Assembly (NCBI GenBank): GCA_963513935.1
Contig: OY740765.1
Coordinates: forward strand, 73,322,718-73,386,717
DNA: 64,000 nt
Source: Aphrophora alni
Taxonomy: Eukaryota; Arthropoda; Insecta; Hemiptera; Aphrophoridae
Direction of reading: 5' to 3'
Translations under genes and position numbers: made by a program
Part shown: positions 47,310-58,555 of the stretch, one piece after another
How the letters are laid out: each line of letters begins with the position of its first letter
Numbering within the stretch: the stretch's first letter is position 1
The notes under the pieces: generated by a model
Seen by the model: only the letters and a program-made list of their open reading frames with translations
Told to the model about the DNA's origin: nothing
Databases searched by the model: none

Positions 47310-49787
47310 CAGAGTTTCTCAAAGTGGGGTCCGCGGACCCCTGGGGGTCCGCGAGCTTGTATCAGGGGGTCCGCGAGCTTGTATCAGGGGGTCCGCGGTA
47401 CTAGCCTGCTAAAAAGTAGAAAATAAGTTAAATTCAACCACAACATGTAGCTGGAGTAGATAAATAGCATAGATATATAACTACAATTAGTTAGTTGGCA
47501 GTGAGGACAGTTTGTAGCATTGCTTTGTAGCAATGTGCTTTGAAATTCTGTCTAATGAATCTATGAAACCTGCTAAGCTGCGTAGGCATTTAGAAACAAA
47601 GCACTACGAGTTGTTGGGTAAGTCTATAGAAAGCAATAAGTTGAAAAAATCCAAAACTCAAATTGAAAAAATTGCAACAGGCACTGCAAATGAAAAGGCG
47701 ACCATGGCATCATATGCCGTTTCCTTGTTGATTGCTAAATCGGGAAAGCCTTTTAACATCGGAGAAGAGCTAATTATGCCTGCTGCCAAAACTATGTGCA
47801 GCATAATGCTGGGTGATTCTGCGGCCAAAGAAATGGGTTCGATTTCTTTATCCAATGACTCAGTTAAAATAAGGATCGATGATATGTCAGATAACGTGCA
47901 TTTTCAATTAGTTACACGTTTGAAAACCACCAAAATGTATGCGTTACAATTAGACGAGAGTACAGATTTACCTGACAAATCTCACTTGTTAGCTTTCGTT
48001 CGTTATGAATACGAAAAACATGTCTTTGAAAACCTGTTGTTTTGTAAAGAGGTTCTTCATAACAACTCAAATGATGTGTTCGAAGCCCTTGATTATTTTG
48101 TTAAGGAACATGAACTAGATTGGAATAAGTGTGTTGGATTGGCTACTGACGGAGCTGGAGCAATGGCTGGTTATAAAACGGGATTGATGGCTCGAGTGAT
48201 GCGAGTTGCTCCAAGTGTCAAATGGACTCACTGCTCAATACATCGGGAGGCACTAGCAGTAAAAAAAATGTCACTAGAATTGAAAACTGTATTTGATGAA
48301 CTTATTAAAATTGTTAAATACATAAAGTCACGACCGTTGAACTCGCGCTTTTTTACCTTGCTTTGTCAGGAAATGGGAAGTGACCACGAACAGCTGTTTT
48401 TACACACAGAGGTGCGCTGGCTTTCTCGAGGAAACGTTCTCACGCGTTTTTTCGAACTTGCTGATGAAGTGAGATTATTTTTCTTGGAAACAAAACATGA
48501 AAAATTTACTCTACGAGAAAAGCTTAATGACTTCTCTTGACTCTGCAAAATTGCGTATTTGGCTGATATATTTACCCATTTGAATGCTTTAAACTTGAAG
48601 CTACAAGGAGCTGATATCAATGTATTCCTTGTAGAAGAAAAAATCGAAGCAATGATTGAAAAGCTGAAACCGTGGGCAGGTCGAGTTGCAAAAAAGTCCT
48701 TCACTGCCTTGCCTGTTTTACAACATTTTCTAACGACATCTGAAGAAAGTCTTCCCTCTGAAGTCCAAGACATAATTGTTGAACACATGATAGATTTGTC
48801 AAATGCATTGAGAAAGTACTTCCCTGAACCAGATACCAATAATGACTGGATGAGATACCCATTTAAAAAAAGAGATATTGCTAGTCTTTCAAGCCTCTCT
48901 GAAGGTAAGCAAGATGAATTAGTAGAGTTATCTTGCAGTGGGACTTGGGAAGTTATCTACAAAGAAGAAAATTATTTATGTCATTTTTGGTTTCTTGTCC
49001 AGTCTGAATTCAAAGATTTAGCTAACGAAGCACTCAAATATCTTGTCCCTTTTTGTACAACTTATTTGTGTGAGCAAACATTTTCTACACTTTGTAACAT
49101 AAAAAGTGTTAAAAGAAATCGACTTAAGAATATTGAACCAGCATTGAGGTTGAAGATTTCAACAATTCTCCCCAACACCTTGGATATTATCAAATCGAAG
49201 AAACAACTTCATTCCTCCCATTGATTTATCTGTGAAAACTCAAGAGACGATGACACAATGATTTGTGAAAGGAGACTTGATAAATATTATTTGAAAATAT
49301 TATAGATAACTATGTTCATAAGTTACTAGCCTATGTTTTACTTTTTACTTTTTGTGTAATTAAACACATTTGAGCATTTCCGTTTTGTCATTTAAAATCC
49401 TAAGACGTCTTTGTTGTACAACTCATATGAAGAATGATATCAGCACTTAAACGAGGCTAACAATTTTTGTTCACAAACACCAATAAGTTCGTTCTTACTA
49501 GTAAACCTTTAATAACATTTGTAAGAACATTTGGAATTGATAACATTTATTCCTAGGTATTGATTTTTTAATTAATTTTGACTAACACAGCCCAAAATAA
49601 TAGTGTTAAGTAATGAAATAGACAGTAGTTCTAAAACATATATAGAAAACTGAATAAATATATAGAATTCTTGGTAAGTACATATTAGGAAATAAGATTG
49701 AAATGTATCATATAAATTGGGGGGGTCCGCAAAGTTGGCAAGTTTTCAGGTGGGGGTCCGTGGTGGCCTGGACTTTGAGAACCTCTG
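47310..49787 (+). mobile_element. hAT element 1 (2478 bp), nearly intact
   Basis: Perfect 8-bp target duplication ATCTATAT (47302-47309 and 49788-49795). Terminal inverted repeats CAGAGTTTCTCAAAGT and its near complement ACTTTGAGAACCTCTG. Subterminal GGGGGTCCGCG motifs occur at both ends; at the left a 24-bp unit with GTCCGCGAGCTTGTATCAGG is tandemly repeated. Codes for one transposase on +. Confidence 0.93.
47533..49224 (+). pseudogene. hAT transposase (ZBED5/SCAND3-like) with one in-frame stop
   Basis: One frame of 563 codons, interrupted by a single TGA at 48538-48540. Order: partial BED zinc finger (MKPAKLRRHLETKH, residues ~10-24; the first Cys pair is incomplete), LQLDESTDLPDKSHL with the first catalytic Asp (~137), CVGLATDGAGAMAGYKTG (~200-220) with the second, CSIHREALAVKKM (~235), EVRWLSRGNVLTRFFEL with the catalytic Glu (~295), and after the stop the C-terminal dimerisation region with TTYLCEQTFSTLCNIKS. 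This is the hAT layout. The ATG at 47533 is only the first in frame; the N terminus is probably lost. Inactive as it stands unless the stop is read through. Confidence 0.88.
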
Positions 49788-50146
49788 ATCTATATAACAG
49801 TGTTTTAGTTGACTTAAATGACAGAAAAATAGAGTTGTAATCATATCAGGAAAAATGGAGCCGTGCTATACGAAAAGGCGCAGAGTTGAAAATTACGATT
49901 TTACGCATCAAAAATACTCGAACTTCACCAATTTTTGGAATATTATTTATAACGTTTTGTGGTAATTTTTTTGCATGATATGCATCTACGGAACATTAGC
50001 TTTCCAACGGTATTTTATTTATTGCAATGGGACGATTTTAAGTGGGCGTAACGTTGAATGGCAAAATACGTGATTAAGAGTTGGTGAAATCACTTGGGAG
50101 CACGTGGGCGACCTACTGTGGGTCGCCGTGCCGGTTGGAGGGTTAA

Positions 50147-50606
50147 GGAAGAAGGATTCTGGCTGATTGGTTTGTATGACCTAGGCTCCACAGTGTCTCT
50201 TCTGCCAGCTTTAGGTAAAAAAAACCACTTTTATCTCCTTCTATCTATTTGTAAATTATGCTAGGGAAAAGCTAGCCCTTAACAGTGATACCAATAGTGG
50301 AAGTACCCTCCAAGCCTTGCTGCAATGGGGCTGGAAAACCCCTATCTCCACCTAGCGATTTGTATGGTTTGTGGCTCCTTACTGCCCACCTAACCTTGTT
50401 TTTATTAAAGATCATAGATGCTATCCTCATTCTCCAACTAAGGGAGTGAGACACCAGATGATCTTCAATAATAGTTTGTGTGTGATTGAACACTGTAGAA
50501 CCGGGGAAATGAGTGTTTAACAATACATTCATAGTTTTCCCCACACTCTCCATATGCGATCCATCTTCTTTATTTAAGAAACTTATAGTGTTCAAGTGAT
50601 CTTTGC
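50147..50606 (-). pseudogene. Non-LTR RT, N-terminal part
   Basis: Frame 50625-50272 (its start belongs to the piggyBac insertion) reads VRWAVRSHKPYKSLGGDRGF and PAPLQQGLE, the first RT block (xxKSPGxDGxxPxLLQ in intact relatives). It is preceded by about 100 residues of the usual linker. Immediately after 50147 the gene resumes at 45930 across the 4.2-kb insertion. Confidence 0.7.
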
Positions 50607-50670
50607 TTAACACGTTAGCTGCCACACCGATCTGATTGGGTCGGCACAGCTCGTCTTGTTAGAAACATCG

Positions 50671-50690
50671 GCCGACCCAATCGGGTCGGC
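50671..50690. promoter_or_regulatory. Near-palindromic CCGACCC-GGGTCGG motif in the piggyBac end
   Basis: Two 8-bp arms, GCCGACCC and GGGTCGGC, around AATC. Related sites at 50627-50644, 50868-50886 and 51910-51928. Their place near the element ends suggests transposase-binding sites; inference only. Confidence 0.5.
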
Positions 50691-51268
50691 TGCGGGATTT
50701 TATAGGACTTAAGTAAATCGATCCGTGACGTTTATCAGTAGTCTTTGGGAACTTTTTAAAGAGTTATAATATGAGAAAACAATACTGAAATTGTTATTGA
50801 ATGTTAATTTCGTCAACACATTTTTTAAATTTCAGTTATATATCGTCTGCTAATAGACGATATTTTGCCGACCGATCGGGTCGGCACATTTTTTTAAAAA
50901 GTTATACATTATTTTTAGTGCTAAAATATGAATAAAACTTTAATCTAATTGTAATGCTTTTGTTAGGAATGTAATAAATATATAACCGTATATTGTTAGG
51001 ATATTTTTTTAAATTTGGCAACACGTTATATGCCTATGCTAAAAAATACTTTTAAATGAAATGAAGTTATTTATGGACAGTTAACATTACATTATTTGCT
51101 ACAAAAGCAGTAACAGGTGTTTTGTCATAAAAATGCGCGTATACAAACATGAGTACTACACATCTTAAATATAAAAGAAAATTTCAAGTCACATCGGAGA
51201 AAACAAAGCACAAAATGTGAAAAAATACAACCTTACAGAAAAACTACCAGAGTTCACAAGGATCTTGC

Positions 51269-51946
51269 CTATTTATGTAAGTTCTTAAAACAATCTTTGC
51301 AATGAAATGGTTTCCCAGGACACGTTTCACAAAATGTAGTGATCTTCTTTAGGTTCTTAGTTGTTTTTCGGTCTCCAGTTCGTGAAGCTCTTGCATAGCA
51401 CACTCTACAGTTCTTCCGGGCTCTCCTTTTGTTTTTACCCTCGCCTACAAATACCGCCGTTTCAGACAAGTGGTGATGTCCAACATGTTTTACTGGCTCG
51501 ATTTGTCCATTTTGTAACTCTAGTAGTGCATACACAATCTTTTCCCTGAAGGTCGTAATGGAGTAGAGATGCTTATTCTTACTCTGAGAGTTGACTCCAG
51601 CTGCATCCTTGTAGTTGAGCCAGACATTGACGACCGCTGTACCCAGCAGGAACTCTTCTGCGACTTTATGATACCAACGCATCGATTTTATGATGGCTGT
51701 GCTGTACGGTGACATCTGGTCACTGACATCAATCCACATCTTCATCTTCGAGGTAGACTGCATGGCGCCAACTGACAATAGAAGCAAGTAAACACACTCA
51801 CGTTTGACACAAAAGCGCGAAACGGATGTGCGGAAACCCAAGAGCCTTTGCGCGGGATCATCTGACGTGCCGTCAACCTCTAAAACGAAATATACGCCAG
51901 TATGAACGTGCGACCAATCGGGTCGGCAAGTTTTTTTGTCAATCAA
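51269..51946 (-). pseudogene. piggyBac (PGBD4-like) transposase, C-terminal half
   Basis: 225 codons, open. WIDVSDQMSPYSTAIIKSMR (~85-104) carries the last conserved catalytic-site Asp region, followed by RWYHKVAEEFLLGTAVVNVW, the conserved helices. The end is a Cys-rich zinc-binding domain (CRVCYARASRTG ... FCETCPGKPFHCKDCFKNLH), which in piggyBac binds the terminal repeats. The start Met is fortuitous; the N-terminal DNA-binding part and first catalytic Asp residues are deleted, so it cannot transpose. Confidence 0.87.
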
Positions 51947-52143
51947 TATTCGTTGAAATAAATCGCGGCCGACACGATAGGTAACAAATTTTTAAACAAT
52001 TTATTTTAACAGTTTAAAGTATATCTTGTTGTATTAGTGTATTATAAACACAATTAAAGTAAAAATATCAAAAAATAATTAACAGTAAAAGTTGGCATTA
52101 CGCCGAAAATTCGAAAATAGGCCGCTGGCAGCTAACGTGTTAA

Positions 52144-52750
52144 GGCATTTTGGAGCTGAGCCACTGTTGGGGCATTATTTATCCTTTCCCTGAAGCTCTT
52201 CTATGTCCTTCTTTTAGACTTCCTCAACTCCTCATTATATTCTGTGAGACCTGTTTTATAAGCCCTCCAGTTCCCATTAAACTTTTCCCTGTTAAAGAAT
52301 TTGCGTGCAACAGCTCTCAACTTGGACAGCTTTAAGTTCCAAGTAGCCTTTGCTACCTTAGGAAAAAGGTCATGTTTCCTCTTTAGCTGAATTTGAATTT
52401 TTCCAAACTTGTAACTAAGTTTAGGTCTATCTCTTTTTAGTTTTGTGGCCGTCAATACATCCACTAAGAGAACCAGAAGAGTCATAAGAGAGCTTTGTTA
52501 CACTCTACGAAACACTTTCCATTGATCAACACTTGGTCCTTTATTTTATGCCTTCAAGTATTGAAGAATGGTCTCAATTAGAGTCATCTTCACTATTAGG
52601 AAAATAAGCCGTTACAACCTGTGCCCGAGCAATCTCTCCCTCCAGCACTGCCTTGAGAGCAGTGTTTTCCCAATGGTTTTAGCTTTTTTGCTATGTTTTG
52701 AGTCAGTTTGCTGTTTCTTCATTTGAACAAATGAAAATAAAGTATCTTAA
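52144..52750 (-). pseudogene. Non-LTR endonuclease end and EN-RT linker
   Basis: Frame 52485-52201 reads YKTGLTEYNEELRKSKRRT at its end, the basic linker between the endonuclease and RT of I-type LINEs. Upstream (52690-52570, - strand) EGEIARAQVVTAYFPNSEDD looks like an endonuclease strand with the AYFP motif. Frames are broken. Confidence 0.5.
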
Positions 52751-54492
52751 CCCTCCAACTGGTGCTCGACCACTTTTTGCCTTAAAAGTGGTCCCAGCAT
52801 TAGTCATGGCTCACTTCACCAATACGTATGGAACTATAAAACACGTATTTTGCAATTCAACATTACGCCCACTTATAATTGTCCTACCACAATAAATAAA
52901 ATACCATTGGAAAAGTAATGTTCCGTAGATGCATAATCATGCAAAAAAAATACCAGAAAACGTTATAAATAATATTCCAAAAATTGCTGAAGTTCACGTA
53001 TTTTTAATACGTAACGTCAAAGATTTGAACCGTGCGCCTTTTCGTAAAACGCGACGCCATTTTTGCCGATATTACAACTCTATTTATCTGTTATTTAAGT
53101 CAACTAAAACACTGTTCTATAGATCACATGTTTCTCTTTCTAACTGTAGATTACAAATTTTTCTGCGTCTCATAGATCCAGAGATATTCCTACTTGATCA
53201 TAGAACAAACTTGACGAGACGAAATTCATTTGGCATTCAATGCAGTTTAGGAATAGACGTATTCCCTTTACTTTGTTTTAAAAACGTATTTTTCTTTACA
53301 GTATGTTGTAGGGGAAATTTCATTCTACAAGTTGGTACTACTTAACATTATCTACAGTTATTTTCAGATTCCTCTTTCCAAGACCAAACTTAGGCAATAC
53401 TTCGCGATGCAATGAAATAGATTAGACGCAAAAGGGCGTGGCATTTGTGTTATTATTTCTTTTATTTTGAAGGTTTGTGTATACAAATTGTATATAAATT
53501 GTGTATACAAGTTACAATATATTTGTTTTTATTTCTAATGTTTAAGTTTTTGAGTGAATGTACCGTTTATATATGGATAACCTAAAAGGAAAATAGTAAG
53601 TCTAGGCTATATGCAAATTGCCTTATATATAGTGTTTTTATGATTATACATGTAAATATGTGTGTTATTCTTTGTAAAGTATATTGTCTTAGTAAAATCT
53701 AATGATTTTGTCTTAGGCCTAGCTTTAGAAAGTTACTAATTACGCCTAAATGTCAAGAGTTCAAACCTAACCTCAAGCGTCAGAATAGCAAATTTTGGAA
53801 AATTGTCATTCTTATATTGAAAATCTAACAAATTATTATTTTTTTCCCGTAAATATATTCACAAATATATGACAAATGTCAAGTAATGGTTGAAAAAATT
53901 CTGATAAATCTATTAGTATGTTATTCATTACCATTTTTGTAAAATTTCTGCTCCGTTACTCTTAGATTTTTTGGTATTTGAACAAAAAACTCCAAATGTA
54001 ATACATCTAACATTTTTTTCACTACACACCTACATTCTATGCACCTTTCTGGACATAATGATATATAGAAGTTCTGTATAAAATATATTTTACTATTTTT
54101 AATGTTTTTTTGAAAAAATAAAGAGAAAATTCAGTTTTTACGTAAAATATTCTTTTACATTTTGAAAATGTAACAAATTTTATATTTTTTTTCCTAAATA
54201 TATTCACAAATAATACACAAAAATTGTGTATATCTTAGAAATAGGTAGTAAGCTATTGATTTTGGGTGATACAGGTTTTTCTGAAAAAAAGTTAATATCA
54301 TTTTTGACATCTAACATACTTACTCCAAAACCGTTTCAAAAAATTTTTTTTTATTACATAGATGAATTCTATGCATCTTTCTGAGAAAAATGATATCTTA
54401 TAAGTTAGGTTTTGTATACAAATAATATATTTTATTAATTTTTAAACGAACGAAGAATTTTTAAGACAAATTAACATGCGCCAGATTGAGGG
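52751..54492. mobile_element. E-family TTAA element, complete (1742 bp)
   Basis: TTAA at 52747-52750 and 54493-54496. Ends CCCTCCAACTGGTGC and GCGCCAGATTGAGGG, imperfect inverted repeats. Collinear with copies 2 and 3, and the mirror of 45935-50142. The 138-codon frame 52929-53345 (+) covers conserved subterminal DNA but shows no protein motif and is not kept open in the other copies. Confidence 0.83.
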
Positions 54493-54496
54493 TTAA

Positions 54497-54800
54497 CTTT
54501 GGTATTACACCTAGTAACTTCCAGAATCTCCTTTTGTACCATTTTTATTTGGCTCACTGTGAGCAGCTAGGAAGCCTATCCTTATCTCTGCCGTCACTTG
54601 GCCATAATTTGGAGCTGTTGTACGTTCAGCCCCTAAATTTGTACCTTGAGCTTCAAAGTGACTTCTATGTCTTTTTACCAATCTGGATTTTGGAGTAATC
54701 TCAACAGATCAGACTCATTTTTCATTTTGTTTAGGAGATGGCTTATGTACTGCCTCTACCTGTGCTTGAGCCGCACTGTAGCCTTGCACAATTAACTACT
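54497..54800. other. Unassigned stretch between E element and gag remnant
   Basis: About 300 bp with broken frames on both strands. It could belong to the 5' part of the non-LTR element or to the Ty3-type element; I cannot decide. Confidence 0.3.
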
Positions 54801-55424
54801 TCATCCTCTTCCTGCCAGTACCACTTAGTTTGCTAGATTTTCTTGTAGTAGTGGAGGCTTCTTGTTCTTCCATTGTTGTGTCATGCTCTGGAAATGGTAG
54901 ACTGTGAGACTACATCTATTTTCCATAAAATTATCTTTCTCCAGATCCTTGGGCATTTGTCCAGCCTTTAGGGTTAGTATTTTAATATTAATTTTTATTT
55001 CTTTTTGTTCTTCCATCTTGTTCCCACGAGATGTGAGGAATTAAAAGTCCACTGAGGCAGAGCTTCTAAGACACTTCTAAGATTCCATGGCTAAAGCTAA
55101 ATCAACAGATTTTTGCAAATTCAATTCCCTTTCCTGGAGTAAGCGCTCACGAATTTCAGCATTGTTGAGTCCCCTTATGAACTGTGTTCGCAAATGTACC
55201 TCAATAGTATTTGATTTGCAATGCCCACATGTAAAATTTCAATTTAGTGTCAATGCTCTAAGAGCCTTTAAATATTCTGCTATATTCTCCCCTTCATATT
55301 GAATAAAATTTATGTTGTTCTGCTACTTCATTTGGAGTAGGACATAAAATAGTCCCTTAATAACTTAATAAGGTCATTAAATGATCTAGATTTAGGCAAA
55401 CTAGGTGCTGTTAATTCTGTAAGC

Positions 55425-58170
55425 CAGCGGTTCTCAAACTTTTTACTTTGAGCCCCCCTGCATGATCCAGCTGTAAGCCGGGCCCCCCTACATGTAAGCG
55501 TACTATATATTATATGTAAGTCGCATTTGACATTTTACAGTCAATTTTTGTTTATTTAAGTTTTGCACATTCTATGCATACTCTAATGGAGCAATAGGTT
55601 TAATCGTAATCAAACAACAAATTCTATACAAACAATTACAATTTATTTAGGTATTTTAGCTACTATAGTACATAATTGTTATTTGTAACTCAAAGCAAAG
55701 CAATAATAATAAAAAGAGCTTCAGTGTGAAGGATGTGCTTGTTTTTTTTCTGCGCATAGTTTCTTGAAACGAGGTGTCAGTTCTGATAACGCTACTCTGA
55801 GTTCCTTGGTCACATCCAGTCTTGAGCGATATTTACTCTTCATGGCAGCTAAAGCAGAAAACCTAGTTTCACAAGAATAAGTGGTGACGAATGGAGTGAG
55901 TATTTTCAATGCCTTTTCACTCAAAATTGGGTGTTCCTTTTGTACACCAATCCAGAAGGATGTGAGAGCAGATTTTTTAAACTTCATTTCAAGCCCAATG
56001 TCACCTTGGAGGTCAATGAGATTTTCTTTTACCATCATGTTGAGGGAGCACTCATCGACTGAGAGTTTGAACGGGTTTGAATCCATGCCAAACCATCCAA
56101 GTTCTCATCAAAATATTTTTCAAAACGAGATTTGAGGATTTTTAAGTGTTTAAGAAAGCATTTCTTTGCATTGGTTGGAATAGTTTTGAGATCCATTTCT
56201 TCAATCATAATTTTAAGATTAGGAAATAGCTCCAAATTGTCACTTTTCAGACCACCCTCGTACAAACTTAGCTTCTTTACAAAGCTTTTCACCTTATCAG
56301 TCCATTGCATCTTTTTTCTGTAAAGAATTGTTCAGTACATTTATTTTCTCGAAGATATCTGCCATGTATGATAATTGCAGCAAAAAATCTAAGTCAGTAA
56401 AAAACGTTGAGTTTTGGTGGTTTTCGTCAAGCAAAAGTGCGAGGACCTTATGTCTAAGCTCAAATATTCTGGTCAAAGCCTTTCCTTTTGATAGCCAGCG
56501 AGCTTCAGTATGGAAAAGTAAAGCAGTGTGTTCCGAGCCCATATCTTCACAGAGAATTTTTAAAACTTGAGACTTTAAAGGCTGCCATTTAATGACATTG
56601 ACTGTTTTAACGACCACAAGTAAAACTTCATCAAGTTCCGGGGTCATACCTTTTGCTGCTAAAGCCTCTATGAATTATACAGTGTGTCCATCTAGCTTCT
56701 GGAGCTACCTTTTTGATCAACCCTCAAAGTCCAGTGTACTTTCCTGACATAGCCCGAGCTCCATCTGTGCAAATTCCTGCACATTTCCTCCAAGACATGT
56801 CATTATCCTTCAAAAATGTATCAATCATTCGGAAAATGCTTTCACCAGTGGTATCGGCTGAAAATTTCTCACAAAAAAGCAACTCTTCCTGCATCGCCTC
56901 ACCATCGAGGAATCTTATATAACATATCAGATGTGCATCTCTATGAAGATCGGTAGCTTCATCAACTTGTATGGCAAAATAGGACATTTTCACCTTTTCT
57001 TTCAATTGCACGTGAAGATCTTCTGAAATGTCAGCTATACGTCTTGATACCGTATCATTTGACATTGGTATGGCCTTCAACTGTTGAGCCATGGATTCTC
57101 CAAACATAGTTGAAACCATATCGATTGCTGCTGGTAATATCAGGTCTTCTCCAATAGTGTGCGGTTTTTTCTTCTGAGCGATTCTGTGAGAAACCTGATA
57201 AGATGCCAACAAAGCCTTTGAAGGTACACTTGTAATGTTGGAAAAGGCATTTTTTGTAGATTTAACACTATTAAGTTTTCCTTCAAAAAACTCTCTTGGT
57301 TTGTTTGCGATATTTCCATGTTTAGTGTCAAGATGTCTTTTCAGTTTGTTAGGTTTCATGATGTCAGATGCCAGGACGGTTACTCAGATTACACACTGGG
57401 GCCATTTATGATTGTTTTTGTAAAACCTAGTGATAAATAACTGTCATCATACTTGCGCACTTTGGCTACGCTTGGTCCACTTGGAGAAGGAGTAGTTACA
57501 CTTGCCGTGTCGCCGAGATCCTCATTTTGACTTTGACTGTCACTGATGCCACTACTCGTAACTGCCTTAACTGATGGGACTCCACTTACCCCACTTGTTA
57601 CAAGAAATCTTTTCATTTTGATAAGTTATTGATATCTTGCCATCAACAAATAAAGTTAGTTTGTAAATATATACACTTGTACTCAATCAAAACCTTACGC
57701 AAAAACAAAGTATCTATAAAAATAACCACAAAACATGGAAAACTGCTAGTTAAAAACGTGGAACTACGCTAACTGCAGTAGACGCGACACGTTAACGGTA
57801 GAGGTAGGAGTGGTGGGGGTGTCGGGAAAGTCCGGGGGCGATCGGTCACGATCGTACTTTGCGGCATTGTGAAACCACAACAACCAGGCATGCTAGGTGC
57901 TAGCTACCGCGAGTCATCTCCCGCACTGTACTGAAAACATGTCATTGTACACGCACATTATTTTACTGCCTTAACTAAAAAACTAATAAAATGTTCGGTA
58001 CTCTTACGACGTTGACTAAAAATTATACATTTGTTGTAATTTAAAAAATAAAAAGTTTGCTTTATTATTTTGTAAGTAAATTTAAATAATTTTCAACCAA
58101 GCTTTGTGCCCCCCCTGAGCCTTCATTGCGCCCCCCTTGGGGGTCGCGCCCCACACTTTGAGAACCGCTG
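55425..58170 (-). mobile_element. hAT element 2 (2746 bp)
   Basis: Perfect 8-bp target duplication CTGTAAGC (55417-55424 and 58171-58178). Terminal inverted repeats CAGCGGTTCTCAAACTTT and, on the right, CACTTTGAGAACCGCTG; subterminal G/C runs (GAGCCCCCCTG; GCGCCCCCCTTGGGGGTCGC). It inserted into the gag remnant. Transposase gene on the - strand, broken. Confidence 0.93.
55721..57616 (-). pseudogene. hAT transposase (ZBED5/SCAND3-like), broken by frameshifts and stops
   Basis: Starts MKRFLVTSGVSGVPSVK (57616) with a Ser/Thr-rich N terminus. A break follows in the BED finger, then frame 57359-56724 with MKPNKLKRHLDTKHG, IQVDEATDLHRDAHLICYIR and CAGICTDGARAMSGKYTG (catalytic Asp regions). Another break, then 56647-56297 with FHTEARWLSKGKALTRIFEL, then 56310-56035 and 56086-55721 in other frames ending with TTYSCETRFSALAAMKSKYR, the dimerisation region. 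At least three breaks, so it is older and more damaged than hAT element 1. Same family but clearly a different lineage. Confidence 0.85.
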
Positions 58171-58178
58171 CTGTAAGC

Positions 58179-58432
58179 AACTGGAAATTTTTAGGACTTG
58201 AACAGCTTATCAAGACTTGGACACACTTTTTGTCAGTTTCTTTGTCATCTTCTTTTAAATTATTTAGGTCTAGATAATTGTCTAGCCTTTGTAAATAAGT
58301 ATTGAAACTTTCATTGTTTTCATCATAAGAATCTAACCTATGTTGGATAACATTTCCTGAAGTTTTGTTACCTTGAATGTTTTGTTGGAGAAATCTCAAA
58401 AGTGCAGCATTTATTTCTTCACTCGTCGCCAT
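58179..58432 (-). pseudogene. Ty3-type Gag, N-terminal part
   Basis: Open from an ATG at 58432: MATSEEINAALLRFLQQN, then a short acidic region with NESFNTYLQRLDNYLDLNNL and KKCVQVLISCSSPKNFQLL. This is the layout of the start of the Ty3/gypsy Gag capsid region. The frame runs on into hAT sequence (to 58082). Downstream Gag sequence resumes left of the hAT at 55416 (SLPKSRSFNDLIKLLRDYF) and soon breaks by frameshifts and stops. No zinc knuckle is readable. This is an old, defective copy. Confidence 0.65.
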
Positions 58433-58440
58433 TTTATTGT

Positions 58441-58555
58441 ACTTTTATAAAATATATAAGATAATAAAATTACTGAAATCACAAATAAATAATCAATCTC
58501 AATTGTAGTAATAACATCATATTTCACTAATACCATAAGTTTCAATTGGAACAAC
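58441..58555. other. Gag leader / junction to element B
   Basis: AT-rich sequence between the gag start and the LTR of element B. The four bases before the LTR are CAAC; the matching duplication would be beyond the right edge of the window. Confidence 0.4.

Larger units (their letters stand above)
45935..50142. mobile_element. E-family TTAA element, reversed, containing hAT element 1
   Basis: TTAA at 45931-45934 and 50143-50146; ends CCCTCCAACCGGCA and TGCCGGTTGGAGGG are perfect 14-bp inverted repeats. Without the hAT insertion it is 1722 bp, close to the 1742 bp of the copy at 52751. Reversed relative to copies at 1772, 4988 and 52751: the block CATCTACGGAACATTAGC lies near its right end. 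No coding sequence of its own. Confidence 0.85.
50611..52139 (-). mobile_element. piggyBac element, internally deleted (1529 bp)
   Basis: TTAA at 50607-50610 and 52140-52143. Terminal inverted repeats CACGTTAGCTGCCA and TGGCAGCTAACGTG are perfect over 14 bp. Encodes only the C-terminal half of a transposase on the - strand. Motifs of the form CCGACC(C)(A/G)ATCGGGTCGGC occur near 50627, 50671, 50868 and 51910. Confidence 0.92.
44050..52750 (-). mobile_element. Decayed non-LTR retrotransposon, split by two TTAA insertions
   Basis: On the - strand the parts read in order: 52750-52144 (endonuclease end and linker), 50606-50147 (start of RT), 45930-44050 (RT, RNase H, C-terminal Cys/His region). 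The order and the clean TTAA joins show that it was continuous before the insertions at 45935-50142 and 50611-52139. RNase H suggests the I/LOA group of LINEs. The 3' end near 44050 is not sharply defined, and no poly-A was found. It is broken by many stops, frameshifts and an internal deletion. Confidence 0.7.
54800..58440 (-). mobile_element. Ty3-type LTR element remnant (gag region), split by hAT element 2
   Basis: Gag coding similarity on the - strand lies on both sides of the hAT insertion: 58432-58179 before it and 55416 to about 54825 after it. No RT, integrase or LTR of its own could be assigned. The flanking LARD LTR at 58556 is 123 bp away, but no primer binding site lies next to that LTR end, so it is more likely a neighbour than its 5' LTR. 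Confidence 0.5.

Noticed and set aside
47190..47426. 78-codon frame across the left end of hAT 1
   Set aside because: It crosses the element boundary and the GGGGGTCCGCG repeats; not a gene.
52929..53345. 138-codon frame in an E element
   Set aside because: Not preserved in the other E copies and without recognisable protein features; the conserved thing is the DNA.
55087..55302. 71-codon + strand frame
   Set aside because: It is the shadow of the decayed gag on the other strand.
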